DNA of 64,000 nt, from the NCBI GenBank assembly GCA_945862265.1, contig CAMAXP010000016.1, positions 1-64,000 on the forward strand, written 5' to 3'. The notes under the pieces were generated by a model. The model made no database searches, was not told the DNA's origin, and saw only the letters and a list, made by a program, of their open reading frames with translations. This document shows, piece after piece, positions 47,101-55,627 of the stretch. The translations under genes were made by a program, and so were the position numbers. Source of the DNA: Bordetella parapertussis. GTDB taxonomy: Bacteria; Pseudomonadota; Gammaproteobacteria; Burkholderiales; SG8-39. Numbering within the stretch: position 1 is the first letter of the stretch; every line of letters starts with the position of its first letter.

Positions 47101-50100
47101 CTGACTGCCCCGGCATTGGTGATCGAGACGGCCCCGCCGGTCTGGGTGATTCCCGCCAGGGTCAAGGTCGGTACAGCGTTGTTCAGGATGACGGATCCGC
47201 TACCTGAATTCGTTGCCTGGAAGGCGCTGACCTGGTTCGTTCCGTTCAGCGTCGTGCCTGCGGACGAGGTCGTGGTCAAGATTGCCGTCTGGATGACCCC
47301 GGACACGCCCTCGGCAATCGACTTGCCCGTACCGCCAGCCAGGGTGACGTTCCCCGTCGTGCGAATCGACGTGCCCACCGCCCCGGTGCCATTCAATGCG
47401 ATGTCGCCACCCGCGGTGATGTTGATATTGCCGCCTGCTACCGCACCGGCGGGAGAACCGATCCGCGCTCCACCGCCGGCACCAGGAGTGAGCGTGACAT
47501 CGCCACCACTATTGATGGTGATGGCAGTAGTCACATTTCCAAGCTGGTTCGGGCCGATGGAGGCACCGGACCCGCTACCTCCAGTGACGGCAACGTTGCC
47601 AGTGGTATTCAACGTCAGGTTCGTCGGCCCGGGCGTGGTGCCACCGATGCCCCCGATTCGCGCGCCACCAAACGTGCCCGTAGACCCGCCACCGGCAACA
47701 GTCACACTGGTGGCCATAATGTTTTGGAGGGGCGCTTGGATCGTGCCGGAATTGTCCACATCTGCCGCGCCGCCAGAGACCTGTATTGCGCCGGCGGACA
47801 CCTGTTCTGTCCCGGAAAAATTCTGAAGGAACGCGGCGTTGCCGAGATTGCTGCCCGCAACCAGGGACATGTTTCCACCGCTCGGACCGCCGGACACAGT
47901 GATATCGGGGTTGTTGGCTGGAACGCTGCCGGCAACTGTCTGGGTGCCGGCATTCGCGAATATGAAACCACGATTCCCTCTGCTCGCGGTGGCAAGGATC
48001 GAGCCCGTGCCACCCGTCAGGCTGATCGTGCCCTTGGCATTGAACAGAATCGATTGTTGGGCTGAAGCGCTTACATTGTTGTCACTTATGCTGCCGTCGT
48101 TATTCCCGCCCGAACCGCCGCCCCCCGTTGCGACAATGTTCCCACCATTGAGCGTTACAGTTTGATTCAGGGAATTGTTCGTTATGTAACCGCTGTTAAA
48201 TGCTCCGCTCGTTCCACCATTGAGCGTAATGTTTCCGCCCCCCGCCAACGTGATCGATTGCGAAGCGCCGACACCGGTGGCCGACTGAAAAATCCCCGCG
48301 TCGTTGCTGGTTAACGAGGAAGTATTCGTGGATGTGTTGCCACCGTTGATGGATATATTCCCCAGACCGGATACGTTGACCGTTTGCGCGGAACTGGTCG
48401 ATGCGCCTCCGAGTACCCAGATTCCGGCCCGATTACTGCCCGCCGAACCGGTCCCGCCCTGCATCGTCAGCCCGCCCGGCCCGATATCCAGTGTCTGCGG
48501 CGCCGAGGCAAAGGTCTCGATGAGGGCCGAGTTTCCGGTTCCCGTCGCCCCACCGCCTCCCGTCAACTGAATTGAGTCGGCCGAGACGTGCTGCAAGCCG
48601 CTGCCGGATTGCCCGATAAACGCCGTATTCGTCGCACCGCCTGACGCCCCTCCGCCTGTGAGGGTAAGTGCGCCGCCCGTGACGGTAACCGTCTGGGTAG
48701 CGGTTGTACCACCTTGATTGATTTTCGCAGTGTTGTTGGTGCCATTACCCCCTTGGAGGGCGACCCCTCCGGCACCAGCGCTCACGGACTGTGCGGCGTT
48801 CGTGTTGATGGAGGCGCTGTTGTTCGTCCCTGAACTTCCGCCCAGCACCGCGATCCCAAGGGCCGAGATGGTTTGTGACCCGCTGCCATCATTGACGATG
48901 TTCGCACTTGATCCAACGCTGCCAGCCGTCCCGCCGTTGAGCTGGATCGTCCCACTGTTCGCGATAATCGTCTGCGAACCGGTCGTCGTCCGCAACTGTG
49001 CATTGTTTGCAGTCACCCCGCCGGCCAGCGTGACATTGCCCGACAGGGTCGCGCTCATGTCGGCGCCTTGGACCTGCGTGAACGCATTGACGGACGAAAG
49101 GGACAGGTTCACGCCAGTCAATGTCACGAGCCCCGCGCTTGTGAGGCTCGCATCCTGAATGCTGATGTCCCCACCCGAAGCGAGTGTCAGCGGGCCGGTC
49201 ACGCCGAAGTTGGTTCCAGTCACGCTGAGTGCGCCGGTATTGGTGATGCTGACCGCACCGCCACCCGCCTGGCTGATCCCTGCGATCGCCAGTGTGGGTG
49301 AGGCATTGTTGAGCACGATCGAACCGCTGGTCGTGTTTGTCGCCTGAAACGAACTGACCTGGTTGACGCCACTCAGCGTCGTGCCGCCAGCCGATGTCGT
49401 GGTAAGGCTTGCCGCCTGAATCACACCTGCGGTGTCTTCGAGGATGAGCTGGGAAGCCCCGCCAGCCAGGGTGACGTTCCCAGTAGTGCGAATCGACGTG
49501 CCCACCGCCCCGGTGCCATTCAATGCGATGTCGCCGCCCGCGGTGATGCTGATGTCCCCACCAGCGACCGATGCCGAGGGCGAACCGATCCGCGCGGCGC
49601 CGACACTCCCAGGCGTTAGCGTCACATTTCCGCTGCTGTTGATGGTGATCGTCGTTGCCTGGCCCCCCGCTCCACTTGACCCGATCGCCGCGATCGAGCC
49701 GCTGCCACCAGTCAGAGTCACATCACCGATCGTCGTCAGCGTCAGGTTCGTCGGCCCGGGCGTCGCGCCGCCGATCCCGCCTACCCTCGCACCACTAAAG
49801 TTTCCGGTGTTCCCCCCGCCTGTAATCGCCACGCTCGTCGCATTCATCGTCTGCGTGGGGGCCAGGATCGTCGCCGAGTTATCCACGCCGGCGGCGCCGC
49901 CAAACAGTTGAATCGCTCCGGCCGAGACCAGTTGTGTTCCCGAGGCATTCTGGAGGAACGCCGCGTTACCCAGGTTCGTCGCGCTCAAGCCCGTGTTTCC
50001 GCCGCTCGCCCCGCCCGTCAGCGTAATGTTGGGGTTGTTGGCCGAAACATCCCCCGCAATGACCTGAATGCCGCCTTCGGCGAATATGTTTCCCCGGTTG

Positions 50101-52406
50101 CCCTTGGGTGCCGTGTTCAAAATCGCGCCGGTGCCGCCGGTCAGGTTGATCGCGCCCGGAGCCGTGAAGAGGATCGATTGGCTTCCTGCACCATTACTCA
50201 AAATGGAAGCATCGTTGCCACCGCTCGTCCCACCACCACCTGTCGCGCTGATCGTGCCTCCAGCAAGCGTGACGGTCTGCGTCGGGGAATCGTTCCGGAT
50301 ATAGCCGTTGTTCGTCCCGCCGCTTGCCCCCCCAATCAGTGTGATCCCGCCCGACCCGGTCATAGTGACCGACTGAGAGGCGCTCGCGCCCGTAGCCTGC
50401 TGAAAGATACCGGCATCATTGGTGCTGGTGCCGGTCGTGCTTGTCGAGCCACTACCACCCGTAATCGCGATATGCCCGGCCCCGGAGACATTGATGGACT
50501 GTGCAGCATTCGACGACGAATTGCCCAGCGCCCAGATACCTGCGCGGTTACCCCCGACGCCTGCGTTCACCCCCGAACCGCCTTGCAGCGTCAACCCGCC
50601 TGCCCCGATGTCCAGGGTTTGCGACGCCGTCGCGCCCGTGACTGCCTGGATCAGCGCGAGGTTTCCCGTGCCGGACGTTCCGCCGCCACCGGTCGCCGAA
50701 ATAGAGTCGGCCGTCACGTGCTGAAGGCCGCTCCCGGCCTGCGATATCACTGCAGTGTTGCCGTTGGTTCCCGAGGCACCACCACCGGTCAGCGTGATAC
50801 CTCCTCCCGTCACCGTAATCGTCTGCGTGGCAGTAGGGCCAGTCTGCGAGATCCTGGCGATGGTGTTGCCGCCTTCGCCACCCACCAGCGTAATTCCGCC
50901 TGCCCCGGCCGTGATCGACTGGGTCCCCGTGGACGTGATCTGCGCGCTGCCCACGCCTGCGGTTACGTTGACGCTCCCGCTCATATTCACGGTCATGCTT
51001 GCGCCCAGCAGCTGTGCTGCTGCACTAGCGCCCGTAACGTTCAGCCCGGTGCCCGACACTGAGATCGCACCGCTTGCGGCGCTGACGACTTTGCTGGAGA
51101 CGTTGACGTTATTCGCCGCGCTGAGAGTCACTCCCGCACCAACACCAGACAGGGTGATGGCCTGGTTGACGTTGATGTCGCGACCAGCGCTCAGCGTCAG
51201 GGTGTTCGCCGCGCTCGACGAAACGGCTTCGTTGACGAAAATGTCACCGTTGCCACCGCTGCCCCCAGCGTTTGTCTGCACGGTGAAATTGCCACCGCTC
51301 AAGGCCGACTGGATCGTGGCCGGCGTCACGACCGTGGCGCCGGCGATGGACCCGACTGATTTAATTTCGACATCGTCCGGGTCGAGGAGCCAGGTCCCAC
51401 CCCCCGTCGCGACGCTTACGTTGTTGATGTCCGCCCACTTGCCCGAGGTCTCGACAAAGCCCCCGCTGCCCCGCGTGCCATCGCCTTGTGCCGATATACG
51501 GCCGCCAGCAAACATCTCACCGCTCAACTGCCCGGCGTCCTCGACCTTTGCGACAACCGTACCGCCTTTGCTGCCGTCAGCAGTGATGACGCTCGAATCG
51601 GCAAGTTCGATTCTCCGCTTTGCCTGGAGGAAGACCCGCCCTCCCTCGCTCACCACGCTGCTCGCATTCAGCGTGCCGCTGTTCTTCACCAGCACTCCGG
51701 CAATCCCGATCCGTCCGGCCTCGCTCGCAATCGTGCCCAGGTTGGTGACATTCCCTTCTCTGCCCGTGATCTCGACCTTTACACCCGGCGTCCCTGTGTC
51801 GATGAGCCCGACCGTTTGCCCGGCGGCAAGGATGACTTCGCCATTGGGGGCGTTGATCAGACCGCTGTTCTCGACCGCGGGCCCGACGAGATAAACGCTT
51901 CCGCCACGCGGCGTGGTGATGATGCCCTGGTTGGTGACCTTGCCCGCACCCGGTGTATTGAGGAAGCTCAGCCGGCTGGCAAGGAAGTCCTGATTGGTTA
52001 CATTCATCGTGCTGGAGATGAACGCGGCCACATCGACGCGCCCACCCTGCCCGACCATGATGCCGGCCGGGTTGATAAGCCACACCCGGCCATTCGAGCT
52101 CAGCGTGCCGAGCAGCACCGAAGGATCGTTGCCGAGCACACGGTTCAGTACCGCGCTGCTCGCCGAAGCCTGGTTGAATCGGGTCGTCTCCCCCGCCCCA
52201 ATGGAGAACGTGTTCCAGTTGATGATGGCGCCGTTGCTGTTCGTCACCGTCAGCAGGCCGCCCTTCTGCGCGAAGGCAGCCGTGCCATTGACGACCTGCG
52301 GCGCCGTGGGATTTGCCCAGGTCGACTCCGAGGCAAAGCAGGCAGAGATCGCAACGGCGATCAGGCGCTTGCGACTCGACAATACGGGACTCAACCGCTT
52401 GGCCAT
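44172..52406 (-). CDS. TpsA filamentous-haemagglutinin-like exoprotein, 2744 residues
   Basis: Two-partner secretion exoprotein. A signal peptide (about 1-34, ending near ESTWA) is followed by the TPS secretion domain: ANPTAPQVVNGTAAFAQ, NWNTFSIGAGETTRFNQ, VLNRVLGNDPSVLLGTL and WLINPAGIMVGQGG (the NPNG/NPAG secretion motif). The shaft is a Gly/Thr/Ser/Asn-rich beta-helix of short repeats, including a roughly 700-residue tandem duplication. About residues 1850-2125 carry three YDG/MBG-type domains (QYDGAAQATV, KVYDSTVSAAG, RPYNGNNAATL). A GNWSLASNW-type module follows, then a Ser/Thr-rich region and a Lys/Asp repeat tail. It is likely a large surface adhesin. The ATG at 52406 has GGGGGGGAG upstream; a start six codons earlier is possible. 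The TpsB gene lies directly upstream. Confidence 0.92.
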   Translation of the reverse strand: MAKRLSPVLSSRKRLIAVAISACFASESTWANPTAPQVVNGTAAFAQKGGLLTVTNSNGAIINWNTFSIGAGETTRFNQASASSAVLNRVLGNDPSVLLGTLSSNGRVWLINPAGIMVGQGGRVDVAAFISSTMNVTNQDFLASRLSFLNTPGAGKVTNQGIITTPRGGSVYLVGPAVENSGLINAPNGEVILAAGQTVGLIDTGTPGVKVEITGREGNVTNLGTIASEAGRIGIAGVLVKNSGTLNASSVVSEGGRVFLQAKRRIELADSSVITADGSKGGTVVAKVEDAGQLSGEMFAGGRISAQGDGTRGSGGFVETSGKWADINNVSVATGGGTWLLDPDDVEIKSVGSIAGATVVTPATIQSALSGGNFTVQTNAGGSGGNGDIFVNEAVSSSAANTLTLSAGRDINVNQAITLSGVGAGVTLSAANNVNVSSKVVSAASGAISVSGTGLNVTGASAAAQLLGASMTVNMSGSVNVTAGVGSAQITSTGTQSITAGAGGITLVGGEGGNTIARISQTGPTATQTITVTGGGITLTGGGASGTNGNTAVISQAGSGLQHVTADSISATGGGGTSGTGNLALIQAVTGATASQTLDIGAGGLTLQGGSGVNAGVGGNRAGIWALGNSSSNAAQSINVSGAGHIAITGGSGSTSTTGTSTNDAGIFQQATGASASQSVTMTGSGGITLIGGASGGTNNGYIRNDSPTQTVTLAGGTISATGGGGTSGGNDASILSNGAGSQSILFTAPGAINLTGGTGAILNTAPKGNRGNIFAEGGIQVIAGDVSANNPNITLTGGASGGNTGLSATNLGNAAFLQNASGTQLVSAGAIQLFGGAAGVDNSATILAPTQTMNATSVAITGGGNTGNFSGARVGGIGGATPGPTNLTLTTIGDVTLTGGSGSIAAIGSSGAGGQATTITINSSGNVTLTPGSVGAARIGSPSASVAGGDISITAGGDIALNGTGAVGTSIRTTGNVTLAGGASQLILEDTAGVIQAASLTTTSAGGTTLSGVNQVSSFQATNTTSGSIVLNNASPTLAIAGISQAGGGAVSITNTGALSVTGTNFGVTGPLTLASGGDISIQDASLTSAGLVTLTGVNLSLSSVNAFTQVQGADMSATLSGNVTLAGGVTANNAQLRTTTGSQTIIANSGTIQLNGGTAGSVGSSANIVNDGSGSQTISALGIAVLGGSSGTNNSASINTNAAQSVSAGAGGVALQGGNGTNNTAKINQGGTTATQTVTVTGGALTLTGGGASGGATNTAFIGQSGSGLQHVSADSIQLTGGGGATGTGNSALIETFASAPQTLDIGPGGLTMQGGTGSAGSNRAGIWVLGGASTSSAQTVNVSGLGNISINGGNTSTNTSSLTSNDAGIFQSATGVGASQSITLAGGGNITLNGGTSGAFNSGYITNNSLNQTVTLNGGNIVATGGGGSGGNNDGSISDNNVSASAQQSILFNAKGTISLTGGTGSILATASRGNRGFIFANAGTQTVAGSVPANNPDITVSGGPSGGNMSLVAGSNLGNAAFLQNFSGTEQVSAGAIQVSGGAADVDNSGTIQAPLQNIMATSVTVAGGGSTGTFGGARIGGIGGTTPGPTNLTLNTTGNVAVTGGSGSGASIGPNQLGNVTTAITINSGGDVTLTPGAGGGARIGSPAGAVAGGNINITAGGDIALNGTGAVGTSIRTTGNVTLAGGTGKSIAEGVSGVIQTAILTTTSSAGTTLNGTNQVSAFQATNSGSGSVILNNAVPTLTLAGITQTGGAVSITNAGAVSIGTGALLSASGIGDALTLSGTLFTNNSSGAALSTPNGRWLVYSVNPANDAPGALPYGFKQYAAAPGGGVAGVGDGLLYSVAPVLSPSLAGTVTKQYDGAAQATVSAANLALSGTINGDTAVLGSPAASTYDDKNVGAGKTVTASGLAIASATDTNGKPVFGYQLSAFSANAAIGSISSAPLTVSAVANTKVYDSTVSAAGAPTITGGTLKGTDTAVFSEAYTTKDAGTGKTLVPAAVIADGNGGANYAVTLVNNTTGVITPATLTSSGVGANSRPYNGNNAATLNTSSATIVSGVYSGDVVTLNGGTGTFSDRNAGNAKIVTPAAIALLGKDAGNYVVASPGPLSANISQATNVDWAGAATGNWSLASNWQGNALPDANNVLAVTIPQGVTVTYDAGTVGASTTLNTITSSGALVLDGGSTSKLTVNSQLTTPQFTINSGTLAGTGNLTVNGNFSQTGGAIALTGSAVATITQAANNLVVGSLSAPSVLLTAQSGSISQIAPIAATASLQTSSFGGTTLTDAGNQIRRFSATSSTGGDIALKNAVPLRLDAIDTTGRLSVDNVGAVDIQGPVNVGPDVSIVAHSPISVGSAGITSTGNIVLTASATAGAGDDLTIAGPLTSTGSGAVISLSAGDNLVQNASITSNKGNISATALTGSVSMSSGATTTSNGGSIGYAAPAGNIVLASLNAGTGPIGVSAGGNLSVASGSTGANLTGASAVIAAGGSATLTTRAGRLDVTVGGNFTIVDAITGNTLSDVPAAASNVQPAVTQVLSAIVATTQTVTPTATVSTTTSTTSTTSSSSTSSTETTQSANTQTGTAGAGASPLKLIAVGFTVGGTEGSFGGGSSTSSSSSSSSSTSGSSLNSLPASGAGSSSTTSTSDSGGSSGSSGGSTVSSSDSSGSGGSSSGSSSGGSSGGSSGSDSKTASSDSKADDKKDDKKDDKKDDKKDDKKKPESSQAKKGDSKTQGKKAAACT
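44251..44304. repeat. 12-bp tandem repeat encoding the KKDD tail of TpsA
   Basis: Four full units of TCGTCYTTCTTG plus a partial fifth encode (DKKD)n near the TpsA C-terminus. Near-identical 12-bp units are prone to slippage, so copy number may vary between strains. Confidence 0.75.
47080..49030. repeat. TpsA internal duplication, C-terminal-side copy (approximate ends)
   Basis: This stretch encodes about 650 residues that align in order with the stretch starting near 49200. Examples are the QTVTVTGGALTLTGGGASGG, SGLQHVSADSI and NRAGIWVLG blocks. Aligned points are about 2124-2129 bases apart. One block at 47341-47410 is nearly identical at DNA level to 49468-49537. Ends were judged from the translation and may be off by 50-100 bases. 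Confidence 0.75.
49200..50960. repeat. TpsA internal duplication, N-terminal-side copy (approximate ends)
   Basis: This is the partner copy of the 47080 block. It encodes QTITVTGGGITLTGGGASG, SGLQHVTADSI, NRAGIWALG and GAVGTSIRTTGNVTLAGG in the same order. It lacks a segment of about 50 residues present near the start of the other copy. Mixed divergence, with patches of near identity, suggests later gene conversion. Confidence 0.72.
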
Positions 52407-52556
52407 ACTCCCCCCCGGGATCAAAAATTCCGCCTTGCTTGTAGCAAACGCTGCTTGCTATTTCTTTAACCAGTCTGTCTTTTCTAAAACCGGCAAAACA
52501 GGTAATTTCACCCTAAACTTTGTCAAACATTGTAAATCCTCCGGGATGCCCCGTGC
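52407..52556 (-). promoter_or_regulatory. tpsB-tpsA intergenic region with a -35-like TTGACA
   Basis: This 150-base AT-rich gap contains TTGACA on the minus strand (52521-52526), but only a poor -10 (ACCTGT) at 17 bases. A separate tpsA promoter is possible; otherwise the gap may serve as an mRNA-processing region. Nothing else is recognised. Confidence 0.3.
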
Positions 52557-54206
52557 CTAGAACCCGATCATCATGCTCGCGTGGGCACGCCGGTCGCCTC
52601 GAGCGGCGGTCCCCGGCGGGCCCGCATCCGTGACCGTCACGAAGTCCCCGCGCAGCGTGAAGTCCTTGCTCGCCGCATATCGAACTCCGACCCCAACGCT
52701 CGCGATGCCCACCTTCGCCGGGATGACGGAGCCTAGGATGTTGTTGTTGAAGCCTCGTGCAAAGTCGTAGAAGGCCAGTGCGCGCAGGCTACCGGGCAGG
52801 TCGAACGCCTTGGACAGTTCCGGGGCATAGATCTCCACATTGGCGAAGTACCCGCGGTCGGCCGCCACCGCTCGCTCGCTGAACCCACGCATCGAGGTCG
52901 AGCCGGCCAGGCCCATTTGCTCAGGGGAAATCATCGGGTTGCCCGACACCTGCCCACTCACTGCAATGCGCGCCTGCCAGTCGCCCTCGATCGCCTTCAG
53001 GTAACTGCCCCCCATGCGCAGGACAGTGAAGTCGTCCCGCGTCTGGCGGTTCCCTGGAGTCAGGTAGGAGTACGTGTCGGTGGACCCGTTGACGTTCGTG
53101 TACTGCGTGCCCAGGGGCCAGTTGCGGGCGAGCGAAATATTGAAGTCGATCGCCGTCCCCGGGCTGACCTTCTGCCCGGAGTAGGTCAGGCTGAGCGGCC
53201 GCGAAGTAAAGGGGACGCAGCTTGCAATCGCCGGCGTCGGCGGATCGGTGCCGACCGGGACGCCGCCGGTATTGCAGCGCGAGTTGATGTACTTGTAATC
53301 GAACCCGGCCACCAGCTTGCTCGTGTATTCGCCCTGCCGCGAAAAGTAATGGTTCAGGCGCAGGCCGAACACGTCACCCTTGCCCACGATCCCGAGGGCC
53401 CCGCCGAGCGTGGGCGAGGAACTCGGCGTGTTCACGCTCGAATTGCCGTAGATGACGTCGATGCTGTCGCCGATCCCGTAAAGCGGGATGCGGTACCCCA
53501 CGCTGATGATGTCGACCTTGACGGCGCCCGGGCTGTCCGGAGATGTGGTGTAGGCCAGCGTCAATGTCTGGTCCTTGTCGAACATGTTGGCGTTCTGGTA
53601 GGCCACGCCTACGCGCAGCCTGCCCGTAGCCGCCGTGCCGGTATTGTCTACGGTCACGTAAGAGCGGTGCAGGCTTTCCTCGGTGACTTCCACCTTGGCG
53701 TCCACCTTGCCCTCTTCCTCGCTGACCCCGAGCGTGACCTCGACCTGCTTGGCCGGGTTCTCATTCGACAGTTGGATGTTGGCCGACATGTCGCGCAGGT
53801 TGGGGATATTGCCCACCCTGAGCGATGGCAATCCGGCGAGGACGTTTTCCGTGCTGAAGATGCTGTTGCCGGAAACGATCACCTTCCCGATCGCACCCTC
53901 GGTCACCTGCAGCCGGACTACGCCCGAGGTCAGTTCCTGTTCCGGAACATACACCTGCACGGTGCTGTATCCGCGACCGCGATAGACGGCCTCGAGGGCT
54001 TCCAGGGTTTTCTGGATGTCGCCATACACGCGGCTGGGCCCCACCTGGGGCGCGACGACGCGCTGCACCTCTTCTTCAGCAAGCAGCGTATTGCCTTCGA
54101 CCTGGAACCGGAGGATGTTGAAGCGTTCGTCCTGGGCGACGCAGGGAAACGCGACGAACAAGGCACAAGCGATTCCAAGAGCACAAATGCGTCGCGCAAC
54201 TTCCAC
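52557..54206 (-). CDS. TpsB outer-membrane transporter (ShlB/FhaC family)
   Basis: 549 residues from a GTG at 54206, with a signal peptide (RRICALGIACALFVAFPCVAQ). Two POTRA domains follow (FNILRFQVEGNTLLAEEEVQ, then GKVIVSGNSIFSTENVLAGL), then a 16-strand barrel ending SKDFTLRGDFVTVTDAG ... ASMMIGF with the terminal Phe needed for BAM recognition. The loop-6 motif of the Omp85/TpsB family appears as MRGFSERAVAADRG (VRGY/F-like). It secretes the TpsA protein encoded just downstream. The frame is open to 54332, but that longer form would place the signal peptide 42 residues in, so the GTG with a GGGGGG ribosome site is preferred. Confidence 0.9.
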   Translation of the reverse strand: MEVARRICALGIACALFVAFPCVAQDERFNILRFQVEGNTLLAEEEVQRVVAPQVGPSRVYGDIQKTLEALEAVYRGRGYSTVQVYVPEQELTSGVVRLQVTEGAIGKVIVSGNSIFSTENVLAGLPSLRVGNIPNLRDMSANIQLSNENPAKQVEVTLGVSEEEGKVDAKVEVTEESLHRSYVTVDNTGTAATGRLRVGVAYQNANMFDKDQTLTLAYTTSPDSPGAVKVDIISVGYRIPLYGIGDSIDVIYGNSSVNTPSSSPTLGGALGIVGKGDVFGLRLNHYFSRQGEYTSKLVAGFDYKYINSRCNTGGVPVGTDPPTPAIASCVPFTSRPLSLTYSGQKVSPGTAIDFNISLARNWPLGTQYTNVNGSTDTYSYLTPGNRQTRDDFTVLRMGGSYLKAIEGDWQARIAVSGQVSGNPMISPEQMGLAGSTSMRGFSERAVAADRGYFANVEIYAPELSKAFDLPGSLRALAFYDFARGFNNNILGSVIPAKVGIASVGVGVRYAASKDFTLRGDFVTVTDAGPPGTAARGDRRAHASMMIGF

Positions 54207-54339
54207 AAACCCCCCGAGCCATACTGTGCCCGCCCCGTGCCTGGGCGCGCTTGTTATTAGTTGTATTTTTTTATTGTACGTTACGGCAAGCCTAGCGTAA
54301 TCGCAGAGGGATTGTCCATGATTGAATTCCACTACCCCC

Positions 54340-54355
54340 TAGGCCTTTTGACCTA
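54340..54355. promoter_or_regulatory. Imperfect palindrome upstream of tpsB
   Basis: TAGGCC-TTTT-GACCTA (one mismatch) sits 134 bases before the tpsB start, next to CTACCCCC. The region between it and the gene is AT-rich (runs near 54250-54290). It could be the operator for the secretion locus. Confidence 0.35.
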
Positions 54356-54365
54356 AGCCGTCAGT

Positions 54366-54938
54366 CTACTGACTCGCAACGGTCCGCGCTGTGGGCAGGG
54401 CCGCATCCACCCATGCATCGATTCCCCCTCGGTACCAGAGTACCCGGGTATGGCCTGCGGCCAGTGCACGCAACGCCGCGTTATAGGACAGCCAGCATTC
54501 CGAACTGGCGCAAAAAAACACCATCGGGCGCGATTTATTCCCTCCCGCCAACTGAAAAAGTAGCGGCGCAAGGTCGGCCTGAACGGCATCGTTGAAATCG
54601 TCGCCCCGCCCCGCCCCACCGAGCCAGGCGGCTCCGGGAAGGGTCTCGTGACCCTCTCCGGAGAGAACATCGACGAGCACCGGCCGGTCGGATCCGGCCA
54701 GCATCGCGCGCAGTTCCTCGGTATAGATCACGGCCGCGCCCGGGATCTGAAGCGGCGTGGGAGCGTGGTAAGGCGGCTGGCGAAGCCGTGCGGTGGGAGC
54801 GACGCCCCAGTCGCGGTCTTCGTCGCTGTAGCGCCTTACCTCAGCCGCATACCCGGACCCTGCGGACGCCAGCATTACCCACAGGAGACCGCACAGGAAA
54901 GTGCGTACCCCGGGGCCCAGCGCTGGATTACTTCGCAC
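54366..54938 (-). CDS. Secreted rhodanese-like protein with CX4CW motif
   Basis: 190 residues. A signal peptide (FLCGLLWVMLASAGSGYAA, about 14-32) is followed by a rhodanese-like domain whose active loop reads FFCASSECWLSYNAALRALA (Cys143, Cys148, Trp149), then VLWYRGGIDAW. This resembles the PQQ-dependent catabolism-associated CXXCW proteins, though here the cysteines are four residues apart, not two. Those proteins are periplasmic and of unknown function. The start overlaps the dsbA-like stop by 11 bases, suggesting co-transcription with the thiol oxidoreductase, a natural redox partner. Confidence 0.8.
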   Translation of the reverse strand: MRSNPALGPGVRTFLCGLLWVMLASAGSGYAAEVRRYSDEDRDWGVAPTARLRQPPYHAPTPLQIPGAAVIYTEELRAMLAGSDRPVLVDVLSGEGHETLPGAAWLGGAGRGDDFNDAVQADLAPLLFQLAGGNKSRPMVFFCASSECWLSYNAALRALAAGHTRVLWYRGGIDAWVDAALPTARTVASQ

Positions 54939-55569
54939 GTTCCCTGCGCGCGACGCCGATCAGCCGCTCCACCAGCGGCAACAACTGGGCCGTGCCCCCG
55001 GCCATGCCCGCCGAAGTCCGGAACTTGCCGTCAACGACAACCGTCGGTACCCCTTTGACTTCGTAGGCCTTGACCATTTCACGTGCTGCCGCAATCTTTG
55101 CATCCACGGCAGGGGAACGATAAGTGTCTACGAACCGCTGCTTGTCCACGCCATTGCGCGATACCCAGTCGACCATCACCGCCTCCTCGCTGAGGCTCAT
55201 GCCGTCGAAGTGGAAGTTGTCGAACACCGGCCAGTGCAGGCGCGCCAGGGCGTCGAGGGCCTCGAGCGTGTAGAACAGCCGGGCGAAGTTTTCCCAGCTC
55301 TCGGTCGCCAGTGCGGGCACCCGGCGCAGAGCCACGTCTCCCGGCGCGTTGACCAGCCAGCGGGTGAGGATAGGCTCGAATTCGTAGCACACCGGGCAGC
55401 CGTAATAGAAAAACTCGATCACCTCGATCTTGTCGCCGGTACTGACAGGCTGCGGCGCCTGGAGGCGCACCCAGGCCGGGACGGGCTGGGCCTGCACGAC
55501 GCCGCAGAAAGCGGCTACGGCTACACAAGTCGCTGCGAGTGCGGCGAAGGCACGAATGCGATTTTTCAT
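54928..55569 (-). CDS. dsbA: DsbA-like thiol:disulfide oxidoreductase
   Basis: 213 residues with a signal peptide (MKNRIRAFAALAATCVAVAA, cleavage near QAQ at 26-28). The thioredoxin fold has the helical insert, the active site Cys58-Pro-Val-Cys61 in FFYYGCPVCYEFEP, and the cis-Pro loop GVPTVVVDG. E. coli DsbA has CPHC; Val in place of His should change the redox potential. It oxidises exported proteins in the periplasm. The ATG at 55569 starts the signal peptide; the longer frame to 55668 is ignored. Confidence 0.9.
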   Translation of the reverse strand: MKNRIRAFAALAATCVAVAAFCGVVQAQPVPAWVRLQAPQPVSTGDKIEVIEFFYYGCPVCYEFEPILTRWLVNAPGDVALRRVPALATESWENFARLFYTLEALDALARLHWPVFDNFHFDGMSLSEEAVMVDWVSRNGVDKQRFVDTYRSPAVDAKIAAAREMVKAYEVKGVPTVVVDGKFRTSAGMAGGTAQLLPLVERLIGVARRERAK

Positions 55570-55627
55570 CTGGCGTGTGCGCGAAAAAGAAAGGCCGGTC
55601 CGAAAAGTGTACCCGTTTCGCGCGCAG

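Noticed and set aside
47080..50960. CRISPR-like or satellite array
   Set aside because: The repeats are long, diverged, in frame and encode beta-helix residues of TpsA; there are no spacers or cas genes.
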